From assembly GCF_002234675.1 (NCBI RefSeq), contig NC_019859.2, forward strand, positions 30,789,434 through 30,853,433: a DNA stretch of 64,000 bases, in the 5' to 3' direction. The position numbers were made by a program, and so were the translations under genes. Under the pieces are notes generated by a model. That model made no database searches. It was given only the letters and a program-made list of their open reading frames with translations, and had not been told where the DNA came from. Below, one piece after another: positions 24,825 to 36,738 of the stretch (its first letter is position 1; the number at the start of each line of letters is the position of its first letter). Origin of the DNA: Oryzias latipes. Taxonomy: Eukaryota > Chordata > Actinopteri > Beloniformes > Adrianichthyidae.

Positions 24825-27800
24825 CAGCAGCAGCAGCAGCAGGAGCAGCAGCAGCAGCAGCAGCAGGAGGAGGACAGTACTGCTGCCGCCCAAACTCAGG
24901 TACCCACACAACACGCCATGAGGAGTAAACCTCACTGAATGTGACACTTTTCACATCCATGTTTGAACATCTGCTGACTACATTTGTGATTCATTTCCAA
25001 TTAAAAGTCCCAAAGAGAGCCACTGCTTCCATTGGACGACTTCTATTGTTGGTGGTATCATGTGACTTTCTTTCAGTCTTGAAGCATCTTGCTGACTCAT
25101 CATCGCTGTGCTGGGAAGTGCTTTGCTTACACAAGAGTTTCTTTTGGATGAGCTACAGAGATGAGTCTTCATGAAGTCTTTCATAAAGCTCTGTAGGCAT
25201 TAAAAACCAGCAGATTTGATTCTACTTTCAAGAAGTATTTGGCTGGAATTATGAGTGAAGAACAACCAAACCTGAGCTCTTTTCTATTCCCAAACTAAAG
25301 GATGGTTGTTTTACACCAAATGGTTTTAACTCGTTCCTTTATTGTGTCTTTACTGTATTATGACAGGACACTTGTTTTCATTGTGAGTCAAATTTAACCA
25401 CAGCTCTGCTACAAAGCTGGCAAATATTTAGAGCTTGAATGTGACCTCCAAAAAATTGATTTAATGGGTCTATACCATGCTATTCTTGACCCTTATGGGA
25501 TATATATTACCTTTGGAACACTAAAGAACAGACTTTTATTAAATATTAGTTCGTTTCCTGAGCTCTCTCTGAGGCTCCGCCTTTCCCTCCATGTGGGTGC
25601 CGCCCGATTTCATGACATCAAACTAGAGGCGGCCCCGGCAGTGTATCAGCGTCTCGCCCACGAAAACAAACAACGTGCGTGTGTGCGTGCTAGCCGAGGG
25701 GCGGGGCTGGCTGCTTGTGATGTCACAATGTGAGAACCCTCTCATTTTTGTGGATTGGGAGGGGCTGCTGCTCAGAGTGCAGGTTTTAGAGGAATAGAAA
25801 TGTGTGAATGGATCAAAATACTGCTTTTGAGGCTGTTGTTTTTTGTGAGGAATTAACATTATGATACACCTAAAAGCTCAAAAATGAGATTTTGCATGGC
25901 ATACACCCTTTAAAGATCCATTCTGAAACACAAACTTTGAGAAGATTCTGGTCAGTTCCTGCTCCTGTTTCCACCAGTAAAGAAACTGCTAGATAAGAAT
26001 AAAGTTACTAAGTTAACTTTTTTATTAGCATTTGACTGGGTTTAAGGAAAAACCCCGCTGTAACCCAGTGGTATAAAAAAAATTTCAAAATCCTATTAAT
26101 GGAAAGAATGAGTGCACTGTAGAGGGATAAAGAGGACATTTTTATGGAGCTATTGCAGCCTCTGTGGAAACTCTTAGCCAGTGATCTGGCTGTTATTATT
26201 CAAAGGCGTGCCTCTCATCTGGCTGTATTATCAGTGATTGTACTTTTATTTGTTCTAGCCTTGATGGCTAAGTGGCAGTGAGTAGCTTTCTTCCCCTGTC
26301 TGTCTCCAGACCTCTAAGGTGGTTCCAGCGCCGCTCACCAACGGAGCACATTCTCCTGCTGTCTGTCTCTCTCCAGGTGAGTCAGGATGTCCACAGGTTA
26401 ACCTTTTAAATTCAGGTGAGCTACAACATCACAGGCTTAAAGAAGCTAGCACTAATGGAAACTAGTTCATAGGAGAAGCTCAATGTTGTTTTTGTCATTC
26501 ATCATCAACATCTTGGCCTCCTTGTGATGTTCATTTCCAGCTGCCAGTGAGCAGTCTTCCTCCGGCCAGCACAGAAGCCGAGCAGCAGAGCAGCAAACCC
26601 TGCAGGTATGTCGGCGGCAGGGCGCAGCTTTTTCTAGCCCGACGGCAGGTCGTTGGTGCGTGTGGAGCGTGTGGAATGCTGTTGTTCAGGTTTTCTGTCA
26701 GTCCTCTAAGACGGCATGTACGGTGGCCCTGAAGTGCATGTCACTCAACGCAACAACATTTTAAAGATCGGCCATTAAAAAAGAACAACACACATTAAAA
26801 AAAAGTGTAAAAAAAAACGCTTCGGAAAGCAAAAGGAAATGTTTGAACAACAAAACACAATGGGAAATCGGAAAAGGTAGGTGCTATGGGACATCACTGA
26901 TTGGATGAAGATATCCAGTGTTGCTTCCTTCCAAATAACTTTTGGTTGAAATGATGGACAAACGTGATCCTCCAGTCAGTGGCGTGGCATGACGAAGGTC
27001 AGGTTTAGGTCTGTGCATCTCCTCTGGCCCACAGAACTCACTTTAACAAAAACTGTTTTCTTCCAAACCCCAGCCAGCTAATGGAGGCCAGAGAAAGGTG
27101 CTTTTTCGGACACAGCCAGATGTGCTCTTCCTCACCCTGCAGGATGAGATGACAGCCGCCACCCCGTCTCCTCCAGACACTGATGAAGAAGGAGATCCCA
27201 GCTGCAGGCTCAGGGAGAAGAGTCACAGGTGCAGAAAAAGCCCCGCTTGAATTTAAAGTCTCAATACTTGTAGGAATCAACCGATTGGCCAGGCCAGTAA
27301 TCGGGCTGGTATTTGTTATCTCGTTGTGTGTCCGGATCGGCGTTTTTTTAATCTGACAGGGCGATATTGAGGTGGTTATTTTGGCTCAGGTGCCGCCGTG
27401 CTGCGGGATCTGAACGCGTTCAGTCCTCTGCATGTCACACTAACAGCAGGGAGGGCCGTCGCTCTTAAATGAATGATCCTCCTCCCTGCTCTGCGGTTCC
27501 GCGAGCGGCCCTCCCTCCTGAGCTTCACGGGACTTGCAAACATGCAGGAAAGCTTCTTTGTGCTCCGTCCTCAGCAGTTTGGAGGAAGAGCATCTTCGGT
27601 GCAGTTTTTGCAAGAAAGCTGCTTTTTTAAGACGCAGAGCAACTTGGTAGTCTCTGCTGCTTAACCCCTTAAACTGCCTGCTCAACTAAAAGGTAGAAAA
27701 CAGATTATGAAAACATTTTACTCCCCTAAGGCAATAAGAAGCAGAAAAACATGTATTCATTAATTTTCTTGACATTTTGTCTCGGTTGCATAGTGAACAG

Positions 27801-30800
27801 GAAAACTAGCACCTCTGATGATTTAACAGTCACATGTTCCTCAAACTGTTTTAAACTTTGCTTTATTTACTTTAAGGATTTTTTTTTATATCTATTTACA
27901 ATTTTATTTGACCCTAAAACACTTGCTGCAGTGCAAAAGGAAGTTTTTGTTTTAACTTTAACAATGATAAATTATTTAGTTTATGTTGAAGTTTTATTTT
28001 AATTACTATGAAAGCTTACAGGGAGCGGTTTATTTAACAAAAAAGATGCTACTCTGTATATATAAATATAAAATATTAAAATATAAACAAAGTTTTTGTT
28101 TATATTGTTAATGTTTGTATATGTTCACTTTTAATGCAACTGAATAACGTCTCCGTATATCAGTTACTGACCCTATTGGCCACTAATGATCTGTATTCGA
28201 TCTTTGATCTCTTTTAGAAACTCCAGGAGGACTCGGGACGGTTTAGACGAGCCTCTGTCCTCCCGCCGACAGAGGAACAAGCAAGCAGAGCAAGAGCTGC
28301 ACCACATTTCTGAGAAACTCTCCCATCGGCTGGAGGAACTCGATGAAGTTTGTCTGCTTTTGTTTGCATGAATTCTTTCCTCTTTACGGAGTTTCTTTAT
28401 ACAGCCTCAGCACAGTTCTTGAGTGTTATCTTCCCCCTGCAGATGCTTAAGCGGGTTTTAGGTGAAAGTGGGGAGTCCGGTGAGGTCCGAGAGGAGGACC
28501 AGCAGGAGCCACGGCGGACCCACAGACCACACTCTGGTCCGTCTGCACTGGAAGGAAAACATGGCAGACACAGAAGCTGGAAAGGTCTCCTCACAAACGT
28601 CCTTTTCTTTGTTTTTAGGAGCACATGGAGAAGAATCTCCCTCACACACTCCCTCCTCCTCCTGCTCCTCTCCCCTTGGAGATCAGAGCTTCCTGCAAGG
28701 ACGGTTGGAGGACGCCATCGCAGACGCCTTGAGCTTGGAGGACGACAGTCGGACGAACGCAGTGACGCCAAACCGCTCAAGTAGAGGAAAACGGCGCTCG
28801 TCTCAGTTTAGTGAGGTATTAGTCTAACGTTTCTCTGCTTTAGCAAATGATCAACGGAGGAACCTGTTACTTATTTACATAAGTTCCATTACATATTTAA
28901 TGTGGAAGTTGTCACAACACGCAGTCGTTTTTAGGAGAAACGTCTATTTTTCTGATCGTCATCAGCCGTTAAACCTTATTTTGAAGCTTTTTTCACTTGT
29001 TACATGTCACATTCCACTAAAAAAAAACAAATTTAGGATCACAGTCATTTCAGGCGGATTCTTTTCTGTCATTTTTTTTGGTCTGTTTTTGATGGTGATT
29101 TTTATATTTTGAATGAGGAACATCCCAGTTTTTGCTGCTTCATGCTTTGTGTCCTTTCACTCCCACTCGTCCTTCAGTATCTGGACAGTAAAGCCTACGA
29201 GGACGAGCTGAGAAGATATGAAGCAAACCAGCGAGCAGAGCTCCAGGAGGCTCGTCTCAAAGCCCAGAAAGCTGTGAGTTACAGTAGTGTCTGCTGTTCT
29301 GTGAGGTTAGAGCACACACGGCTGTTTTGGGGGGGTCAAACTTGCCAACATCCGGATTACACACTTTCTGTAAATATGGTGACTGAACATGGAAGCTGCC
29401 GCTGGTCATTTTCAGCTCCTGGTTCTGTTCGGATCGGCACCGCAGGCAAACTTAATTGTGTTCTGGTATTCTCTGATGGCGTCTCTGCCTCTAATGTAAG
29501 TCATGGAGGCCACAGGCGTTGGTAGTAACCTGTAGGAGTTCAGCAGCTTCTTCTTTTTAAGGCTCCTTCCCTCAGCTGACCTTTACTGTTGGTCTGCAGG
29601 CAGACTTTATTTCAACAGATTTATTATCCTCTATGCTGATTGGTTGCAGGGCATCTTTGTTTCAGAGCAAAACAAAGATCCTAAAGGAGATAATTTATTT
29701 AAAAATAAAGCCAAGCATGTGTTTAAAGAACAGCTACTGGCTGTTCCCTTTTGCTGGATGTCGGTCCCCGGATGCTCAGATATTACATCACTTCGTCTTG
29801 TCGTTGACATTGCAACAGTGAAGTAACTTCAATTGAATTCCCCGCAGTAGACGCATTTTGGCCGATCAGGTAGCCGTCACGGACGGGGTAGTGAAATCAG
29901 TGCTGCACCTTTCCAGAACCAGGAGCTGCTCCTCCACAGCGTGCTATATGACTGCCACCAAGTGGCATTTAGAAACTATGAAGTTATTTTTAGGCCCCTC
30001 ATTCTAGTCCACGGGTGGGCAAAATACGACCCAGGGGCCTCATGCGCCTCGTTAAACAATTTAATCTGGCCCGCCAAAGTACACTAAATGATACTGATGA
30101 TCCTAATCACTGTTTTTCCCGCTTGTATGTTGTTCAGGTGCCGAAAATTATTCAGCATTCATGTGGTGTTGGAAGATTTGTTGTTTTTCTGACGTTCAGG
30201 TGTGTTTACCGGGTCGGAAAGGCATTTTTCCAATCATTCCAACAGCACTTGAACGCAGCATTTATGTAAGCTGACGTTTTTTCCTCAGGGCCATCGATCC
30301 ATTGGTGCAATTCCCTCTAAAATGAGAATTAAAGTCACCGTTTTGAAATTAAAACAGACAAAATGCTGTGTTTTAAATATATATACACACATTTTTAATT
30401 AAAGTTAAAGCATTTTTCTGTTCAAATTCCATATTATTTCTTCCTTCCATGAGGCGGATTTCCAACCCACACCACATATCTGCTCATGGTCCGGCCCATC
30501 TGCCAAATTTTTGAATCCCTTGTGGCCCACGAGTGCAAATGTTTGCCCACCCCTGTTCTAGGCGGTTTTTATTGTATTGTAGATCTGAGTTTTTCAGAAC
30601 CAGTAAGGACTGAGGCGGTGTTTTCATTTAATCTTGCTAGTGTGAAATGCAGTTTGAAGTTACTCTTTAAAGCATTTGCAGGACTGATTGCTTTTGATTT
30701 AATTGGGTGACCGTAACGTGATATTTCCTTTTGTCAAATCCTAATATTCACATCAGACTGCTCAAAAGGCTGTTCTGTGAACTTGTGATAGTGAGGATGT

Positions 30801-33273
30801 CTGTGTCGAACGCATGTGTAGGAGCGAGAATACAGAGAGGCCATTCTCGGCTGTGACTCTGCAGAGGCCAGACTGTCGCCGCCCAGAACCAAAGCTCAGC
30901 ACCGAACGCAAGCGAACACGTCTGTGATGAGAAAACCGAGACGACCGGAGCCCCGGAGGAAAGCTCCTCAGAGTACGTTCACGTGGTCGATGCTCGGCGG
31001 CAGCAACACTCTCGTTTTCATGCAGCACGTTAAACAATTTATTTTTTTTTACTCTGTCCAGTGAAAATCAAAGAGAACGACCTTCTTCCTCTGTTACGGG
31101 ACGAGCTGCCTCACCTCCACGTCTCTCCTCATGCCCTGGCTGGCATGTGGGAGCAGCAGATGCAGCAGGCGGACAGACTCCGCGCCGCCTCATCTTCCAA
31201 CAGCCACCGCCGCAGTAAAGTTTCCCGCCAGGTACGAAGAGCGCAGTAACACGGAGGCGCCGCACACACAGCTGATGCTCTGCTTCATAATGTCCCGTTT
31301 TGACCCGCAGCTGGAGGAGGCTCAGAAGAAGCACGACCTGCTGCTGGAGCTCGTCCGCAAAGACCAGGAGCACAGCAAACGGCTGGTAATGGTCCGCCTG
31401 CAGATGCTGCTGCTGCTGTTAGTGACCGCTCACAAGAACTCACGTTGTGTCCTCTAGGGAGACTTTAAGGATCGCATCATGCAGCAGAGGTCTGCCCAGA
31501 ACCGGCTGAGGGAGCAGAAGCAGCAGGTAGCCCGCAGCAAAAAGTACCACAACGACTTCCACGTCCAGCACCGCGCCCGGCTGATGAGGGCTCGCACTAA
31601 GGAGGAGAGGGTGAGGAGGCCGCGGACGCCGCCTCTGACTCTCCACTCGTGAGGCTGGGGCTCACAGTGTTTATGTTTATTTGAATACACAGATTTTTCG
31701 GCAGCTATTTCAGGAGGGTTTGGAGCTGCAGAAGGCACGCCTCAGAGACCAGAGGGTGCACGCCCGAGAGCAGTGGGCGGAGCGCCAGAGGCGACACCAG
31801 GACCAGATTGAGTCCATGGAGAACTACTACAAAGACCAGGTGAGGCGCGGCCTCCCTCAGCACCGGAAATGCCAGCCGCTGCCCGATTAAAACGACTCCC
31901 ATCTGTCTCCGTCAGTTTTCACTGCTGGCTGAAAAACTTGCACAGGAGCGAGAAGACGTCCAGGTTAGGAAAAAGGCTCAAGAGAAGGTAAATCAAATGA
32001 AAACAACTGACATTTATTTTTTAAGCTGCACCTTTTGTTTTTCAATCAAATATTAACGTTATTTTATTTTCATGTTCTGTCTTGAATAATCCTGTGCACC
32101 AGTGGTCCCCAAGCTTTTGCAGGCCACGGACCGCTTTAACGTAGCGGTCCAAATGGGGCCGAAGTTTGCATTTAATGTTTTTAAGCCTCTGGTTTCTGGA
32201 AAAAAAAAAAAAAAAAACATTTTTCAAACAAAAATTAGGCCAAAAAGAAAAATCGTAAAAACAGTCCTTTCTGATTTGTAAATGATTCAATAAAATCAAA
32301 ATTACAGGGTTTTTTTTGAGAATTATGTTTTGTTTTTACATAAATCCTGATTCACGGTGAATTATTTTAGCACCGGAACATTTTCTGTGCTAAAGTTTCT
32401 CAACAGAACCCCCTCTGTAGGAAAATTCATGTCCTTTTCACACGTCTACAGGAACCAATTTTAGCTGCGTTGTACTTTTAATGCGTGACGGAAAAGTAAA
32501 GCCCAGTAAAATGACACAACCATCATAAAGCTGGTATTTTTTCTAAATGTTAATTTTTCTAAAATGTTAATTCTTTTAAAGTTCTGCATATGGTGCGTGA
32601 TTGGAACTATAATAAACACATTAAACACATTTATCTTTGCGTGCGGTTAACTGCTACACTGCGCCCCCTGCTGGTTCATCACCGCAGTGATCAACCCCCC
32701 CCCCCCCCGTCAAAGCAATACTCTGATGTCGAAGACTCTTCAGTTTTTTCTCCCCTCAGAAACTTTCCAAATACGTTTGATTGTTTGGGTTTTATTAGCT
32801 TTTTAGCTTTATGCTACTAACAGCGGTCTGAGCAGCTGCTTAAAGTTACGTAACGCGTCAAGACAGACGGATGTGGTGAACAGAACCATGTCGTTTTCCA
32901 AAATAAAACGTCCTTCAGTATCAGAAAATAGAAATAAATGAACTTAGTGGGTCTATGCATTTTTCTTCTCTGTCTGTGGACCGGTGTTTGGGCCCACTGC
33001 TTCACAGTAAAGATATTAAATTTACAAAGTAGTTTATCAAAACTAGTTTAAAGGTTCTACAAATGAAGCCTTTCCGTTGTTGTTTTTGTACCCCAGGCTC
33101 TGCTAAAGATGAAGAGAGAGTTGCGCTCTCGTATGGAGCGTGAGATCGGCGAACTGCAGAAGATCATCATCCAGAACGACAACGATGACTGGGTCCAGGA
33201 CCTGGAGGTCCAGAGGCTGCGCAACAGAGTCCACATGGCCTCCTTTCAGCACAACACTAGCTATTTGCACTGA
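19618..33273 (+). CDS. cep95: CEP95 (CCDC45), 21 exons, complete
   Basis: Centrosome- and spindle-pole-associated coiled-coil protein. Exons: 19618-19642, 20214-20342, 22142-22249, 22376-22486, 23419-23536, 24060-24175, 24601-24899, 26310-26376, 26541-26605, 27074-27228, 28218-28347, 28443-28536, 28619-28815, 29178-29273, 30822-30972, 31062-31231, 31311-31385, 31458-31610, 31693-31839, 31916-31987, 33097-33273. Total 2655 nt, 884 aa; every junction keeps phase (human about 821 aa). The ATG at 19618 was chosen because [18 protein letters not shown] joins in phase to exon 2; the downstream ATG at 19631 does not. Landmarks: the conserved N-terminal block ([42 protein letters not shown]), a variable middle with a polyQ tract, then long charged coiled coils and the terminal [20 protein letters not shown]. 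The extra length is mostly the polyQ and the middle region. The alternatively framed small middle exons are the least certain. Confidence 0.93.
20429..21327. mobile_element. hAT-type element in cep95 intron 2
   Basis: Ends are caggagtctgcaacc and, inverted, ggttgcagacccctg. Flanks are ATCCAGAC (20421-20428) and ATCTAGAC (21328-21335), an 8-bp target duplication with one change, typical of hAT. About 900 bp with no transposase ORF. Confidence 0.75.
22858..22925. repeat. Short GC-rich minisatellite
   Basis: Four to five copies of a 14-17 base unit around gcgttacccacggg, with one copy carrying an extra g and the outer copies reading ttacctac. Lies in a cep95 intron with AT-rich flanks. Confidence 0.8.
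24762..24866 (+). repeat. In-frame CAG repeat (polyglutamine) in cep95
   Basis: Twenty CAG codons, GAG, six CAG, GAG, seven CAG, then GAGGAGGAC. The encoded run is Q20-E-Q6-E-Q7-EED. The codons are pure CAG except for the two GAG interruptions. It lies inside the 24601-24899 exon, near its 3' end, in a Ser/Pro/Ala-rich variable region. Confidence 0.95.
25461..25914. mobile_element. MITE, family D, copy 1
   Basis: Shares blocks with 46909-47475, for example caatgtgagaaccctctcat, ttttgtggattggga, cctaaaagctcaaa and the closing accctttaaag. The GC-rich centre (about 25560-25740) differs more. Non-autonomous element in a cep95 intron; its left end is approximate. Confidence 0.55.
30010..30555. 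mobile_element. hAT-type MITE in a cep95 intron
   Basis: Ends cacgggtgggcaaa and, inverted, tttgcccacccctg. Flanks TTCTAGTC (30002-30009) and TTCTAGGC (30556-30563) form an 8-bp duplication with one change. Contains aatctggcccgcc and tggtccggcccatctgcc near the ends; no ORF. Confidence 0.8.
32100..32999. mobile_element. hAT-like element in the last cep95 intron
   Basis: Begins cagtggtccccaagc, then ggccacggaccgc; ends tgtggaccggtgtttgggcccactg. The inverted ends are about 12 bp with few changes. The flanking 8-mers do not match well, so the insertion is old or the ends have eroded. Carries a CTCF-like motif at 32661. Confidence 0.6.
32661..32674 (-). promoter_or_regulatory. CTCF-like motif, - orientation
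   Basis: gcgccccctgctgg, i.e. CCAGCAGGGGGCGC on the - strand, a full match to the CTCF core. It lies within the hAT-like element at 32100-32999. Confidence 0.55.
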
Positions 33274-33846
33274 CGGGACGCGTTTTGTCCAAACGGAAAG
33301 CAGCAGTTCAGGCCAAGAAAAAAGTACCAGAACCCGATGCTCGGTCTCCAGAGACTGGATTAATGATCAGGATGTGTGTAGGTTCAGAACAGACTGGAAA
33401 AAAACAATAATGTAGCTGTTAGTGAACTGTTCTCCTTACCTCAGCTCCTAAATCACCTCAGAACAAACTCCCAGCCTCCCCGGGTTCAGGAACCTGTAAA
33501 ACGAGTGTGTTCTAATCTCACTGTGCTGTCTTTGTGCACTTTTTTACTGTTGTTGTTGTAATCGTTTGCCAAAGAGGGACTCAAAAAGTGCTGATTTAGC
33601 AAAGTAAAAGTATGAAATGTCACACTGACGAGACTTAACCTTTTAACCAAGGAAATGAATTATTTATTTAACTTTATTTTTAACTTGAATTTTATCAAAG
33701 GCTACGATAATCATTCTGTCTTCATTCCTGCTCATCTGTGATTGTTTTTTTGTTTTTTTTATTCCAGACAAATCCTTAAAATGGTTTTGACCAAGAGTTT
33801 AACGGCTAACACTATCTTCCTGACACTGTGTGCCCTGTCACAACCC

Positions 33847-33852
33847 AATAAA
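33847..33852 (+). terminator. Poly(A) signal of cep95
   Basis: AATAAA about 575 bases after the stop codon, followed by gt/tg-rich sequence. The stretch 33274-33870 is read as the 3'UTR. Confidence 0.6.
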
Positions 33853-34566
33853 CAGGTGGGATCTGTCCTGGCATGGTTTCTGTACTGGATGATTTACAAC
33901 ATTGATGCTACACTTTGAAATGTACAGAGAGGCAGCGTTTTACAAAACCAGCCGGGATGGTGAGACTGCAGAAAAGAGAAACACGTCTGTAGAAATTCAA
34001 CATCCGAGTTCCAAACTGTGTCTCCACATTATTAAACCCTCCTCTGACTCATAACCATGTGACGTCCTCCAGCATCAAATGTGCTTCTGTTTGTTTGCAG
34101 GTTTAAGTGAAGAAAAAAGATTAGACACTTCTCAATAAAGGCTCTTTCAGTAACTGGCATAAATAGAACATTCAGAAAAGGTCAGGATATCAAAAGTACT
34201 GTTATCCTTTAATAACACAAATCTTCCATTGGTTCTATAAAAGTATGTCAGTGGGTCCATCAGCTTTTTCATGTCACAAAATGGTCCCCCCCAAAAAAGG
34301 GAGAGGGGGATATTGGCTGAAATGTTTTCTGTTTTCTATGCAGTTACTGTTTTTTTTAAAGGAATATCCCGCATATGCAAAGGTGGACAGGACACTGAGA
34401 CCGCCATCCACTGCTGAGGCTGGTGACAGGGTCCCGGTGCTGTATTACAGGGTCAGCGGAGCCCCACGTTGGCCAGACTCCATGATGTTAGCGTGTGAGA
34501 GAGCAGGGCAAGACCCGGTAGAGACACATGGCAGATCTCAGACCCCTGGAGCTTAGCTAGGGCTCT

Positions 34567-34761
34567 TAACCCTTGTGCTATCCTAGGCACCTTGACATTG
34601 GGAGTTGGGTCATCTAGACCCATTAGACTGAACCTTTTTTCTTCAATGATTTGTGATCTTCACTGGTGTCTATGGATTACATGAAATCCTCTCCACCTTT
34701 GTCATGGTAGGGAGAACACGTCAATGGTCATCTTGACCCCATAGGATAGCACAAGGGCTAA
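34567..34761. mobile_element. MITE, family A, copy 2
   Basis: Begins taacccttgtgctatcctag and ends ggatagcacaagggcta, with the same interior as copies at 15899 and 36527. Lies between cep95 and smurf2, just left of the CTCF-like cluster. Confidence 0.8.
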
Positions 34762-34940
34762 AAAGACAATGACAGAGAATCCAGCAGAGCCTCCCAGACC
34801 CCCAAGCTCAGACGGAGAGCGGGATAAACAGACTCTGTTTAGAAGATAGATGGGAAACAACAAAACAACTCCACTCAGAGTTCGACCAGTAAAGGTGACA
34901 GAAGAAACAGGGAAATGATGACCTATTGAATAAAAAAAAA

Positions 34941-35342
34941 CGCCATCTAGCATTCATTCAGCACGGGTGGACAAAAAAAATTGCAACATTTGATGGGCAA
35001 AGTATGAACTCCCAGTCCCAAAGCGCCATCTAGTGTTTGTTCAAGGAAGGTGCACGTGGAAGACACGGGAAGGGCGCCCCCTGGTGGACGAGGTTGGAAG
35101 ACAAACGGGGAAATGGCACCATCTAGTGGGGAAAAGTATTAACTGCCACCCAAAGCAATGTGTAGTGAAAACACTCCCAGTCTTTTAGTTACATCGAGTG
35201 TTGGCTCAGCAAAAATTGCACTAGAAACGGGTCAATGGCGACAGCTGCAGGGCAAAGTATGATCACCCACCCCTAAAGCGCCATGTAGCGATTGTTCAGC
35301 GAAGGTGCAAAAACGAGCATAGGGTGACCTCTAGTGGACGAC
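34941..35342. repeat. Imperfect tandem repeat rich in CTCF-like motifs
   Basis: About 400 bp with repeated cores: cgccatctagc (34942), gcgccatctagtg (35023-35035), gcgccccctggtgg (35074-35087), ggcaccatctagtgg (35115-35129), gcgccatgtagcg (35278-35290) and cctctagtgga (about 35328-35338). The 35074 site is a full CTCF core on the - strand (CCACCAGGGGGCGC); others differ by one or two bases. Text between cores also repeats at about 255 bases: gggcaaagtatgaactccca (34996) against gggcaaagtatgatcaccca (35252), and tgttcaaggaaggtgca against tgttcagcgaaggtgca. No ORF. Placed in the spacer between two convergent genes. Confidence 0.65.
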
Positions 35343-35814
35343 GGTGGAATCGGGGAGGTCTAGTTGGTTAGTTGTTTGGGAGAACAGTTAGGTATAAGTT
35401 TGTTTTTGTTTTTTAATGACCCCCTCCCCATCACACACACAATCTCCCGGGACAGCCCAATCCTGTGGTACTTTTACATTAACCTTCAGCGATCATCTTC
35501 AGCTATACACCTCCCTTCCTGTGCTCTTGGGCCTCTTGTGGCCCTTACTTACCATGTGAAAGCTGGGATGTTAGTAACTACTGCAGTGTAAAAAAAAGTC
35601 ATATTCTGCCCAAACGTCCAGAAAGGTGCACTAAAACATGTTCAAGCTTGTGTTATCTGCAGAATACTCAATGCACACGGTGTTGTATTTGTATGTTTAT
35701 GTGATAAAAATGTCATTAAAAGCCATTTCATGTACAGGCACAGGTTTTCCTGAGCAAATCAGATACTTGGATGCACATTTGGGAGAACAAGGATCTACAG
35801 AACGTTGAACAAGT

Positions 35815-35925
35815 GAACAATAACATTAAAGGGAACGTTTTTGTATTTCAATGAAATTCAGACCAAAAAGAAAAAGCACTCGTTTAAAAACAAGTAACTT
35901 GTTGTGAGGAGTGTATTTCATTAGA
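35815..35925. mobile_element. Tc1-like element, terminal fragment
   Basis: attaaagggaacg ... tgaaattcagaccaaaaag ... cttgttgtgaggagtgtatt matches the right end of the Tc1-like copy at 52650-54080 (ttaaaattcagaccaaataa ... cttattgtgagtagtgtata). A solo end piece. Confidence 0.55.
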
Positions 35926-36266
35926 AAAGTAAGAGACTAACTAAACACAATACAGTAAAAATAAATAAAGACAGGACTACAAGTGGTTCTGTAAAACATA
36001 CAGCTGTTCTTCTCAAACAGCATCATTTTATTGCTCGATGTTCTGCGAGGGTTTAAGACGTTTCTTACTTTGCATCTTTATTGTTCTTTTATACAAGTGT
36101 CAGTTACAAACTCTCAGAGCAGCTGATATGAAAACTATGAACACAAGTACGGATGTAATAAATACAAAAACAGAAAGCAAACACTTATGGAGCTTTTACA
36201 AGGTCATTACATTTTTATTTTGGTGCTGAATTACACGTCAAGGAGAATTTGCTTACAATTTCGTCA

Positions 36267-36348
36267 TTAACCCTTTAAGACCTGCGGTACACAGTCCAAA
36301 TATAAAAAGACCCTCTCTGGATGACACCACAGGTTTTGAGGGGTTAAG
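36267..36348. repeat. Short foldback repeat
   Basis: ttaaccctttaagacctg on the left pairs with caggttttgaggggttaa on the right, about 80 bases end to end. Probably a very short MITE inside the smurf2 3'UTR. Confidence 0.55.
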
Positions 36349-36526
36349 GCACAGGACCGTTTTCTGAACCCTTCCCACAGCTCCTATGCTTTGTAACCAC
36401 TTGAACCAAAGTTGAACATTTTTACAATAATCTTAAACATTTCTTTAAAACTTGAGTCGACTGGTTCACATGGTGCCAGATTTAGTTTGAAAAGATAAAC
36501 GGATCCATTTGGCATTTCGACCTGAG

Positions 36527-36738
36527 TAACCCTTGTGCTATCCTAGGCACTTTAACATTGGGAGTGGGGTCATCTAGACCCACTAGACAGTGCGCTAAAC
36601 CTTTTTTCTTCAATGATTTGTGATCTTCACTGGTGTCCATGGATTACATAAAATCTTTCCACCTTTATCCACCTTTGTCATGGTAGGGAGAACACGTCAA
36701 TGTAAGGGTGGGGTCATCTAAGATAGCACAAGGGTTAA
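36527..36738. mobile_element. MITE, family A, copy 3
   Basis: Begins taacccttgtgctatcctag and ends gatagcacaagggttaa, with the shared interior. Lies in the presumed smurf2 3'UTR, where its inverted ends could pair in the transcript. Confidence 0.8.

Noticed and set aside
24660..24960. Long polyleucine and polyalanine ORFs on the - strand
   Set aside because: They are the antisense readings of the CAG repeat in the cep95 exon, with no splice or start support.
29109..29525. 138-codon + strand ORF
   Set aside because: Only 29178-29273 is real (a cep95 exon); the rest is intron read through past the gtgagt donor.
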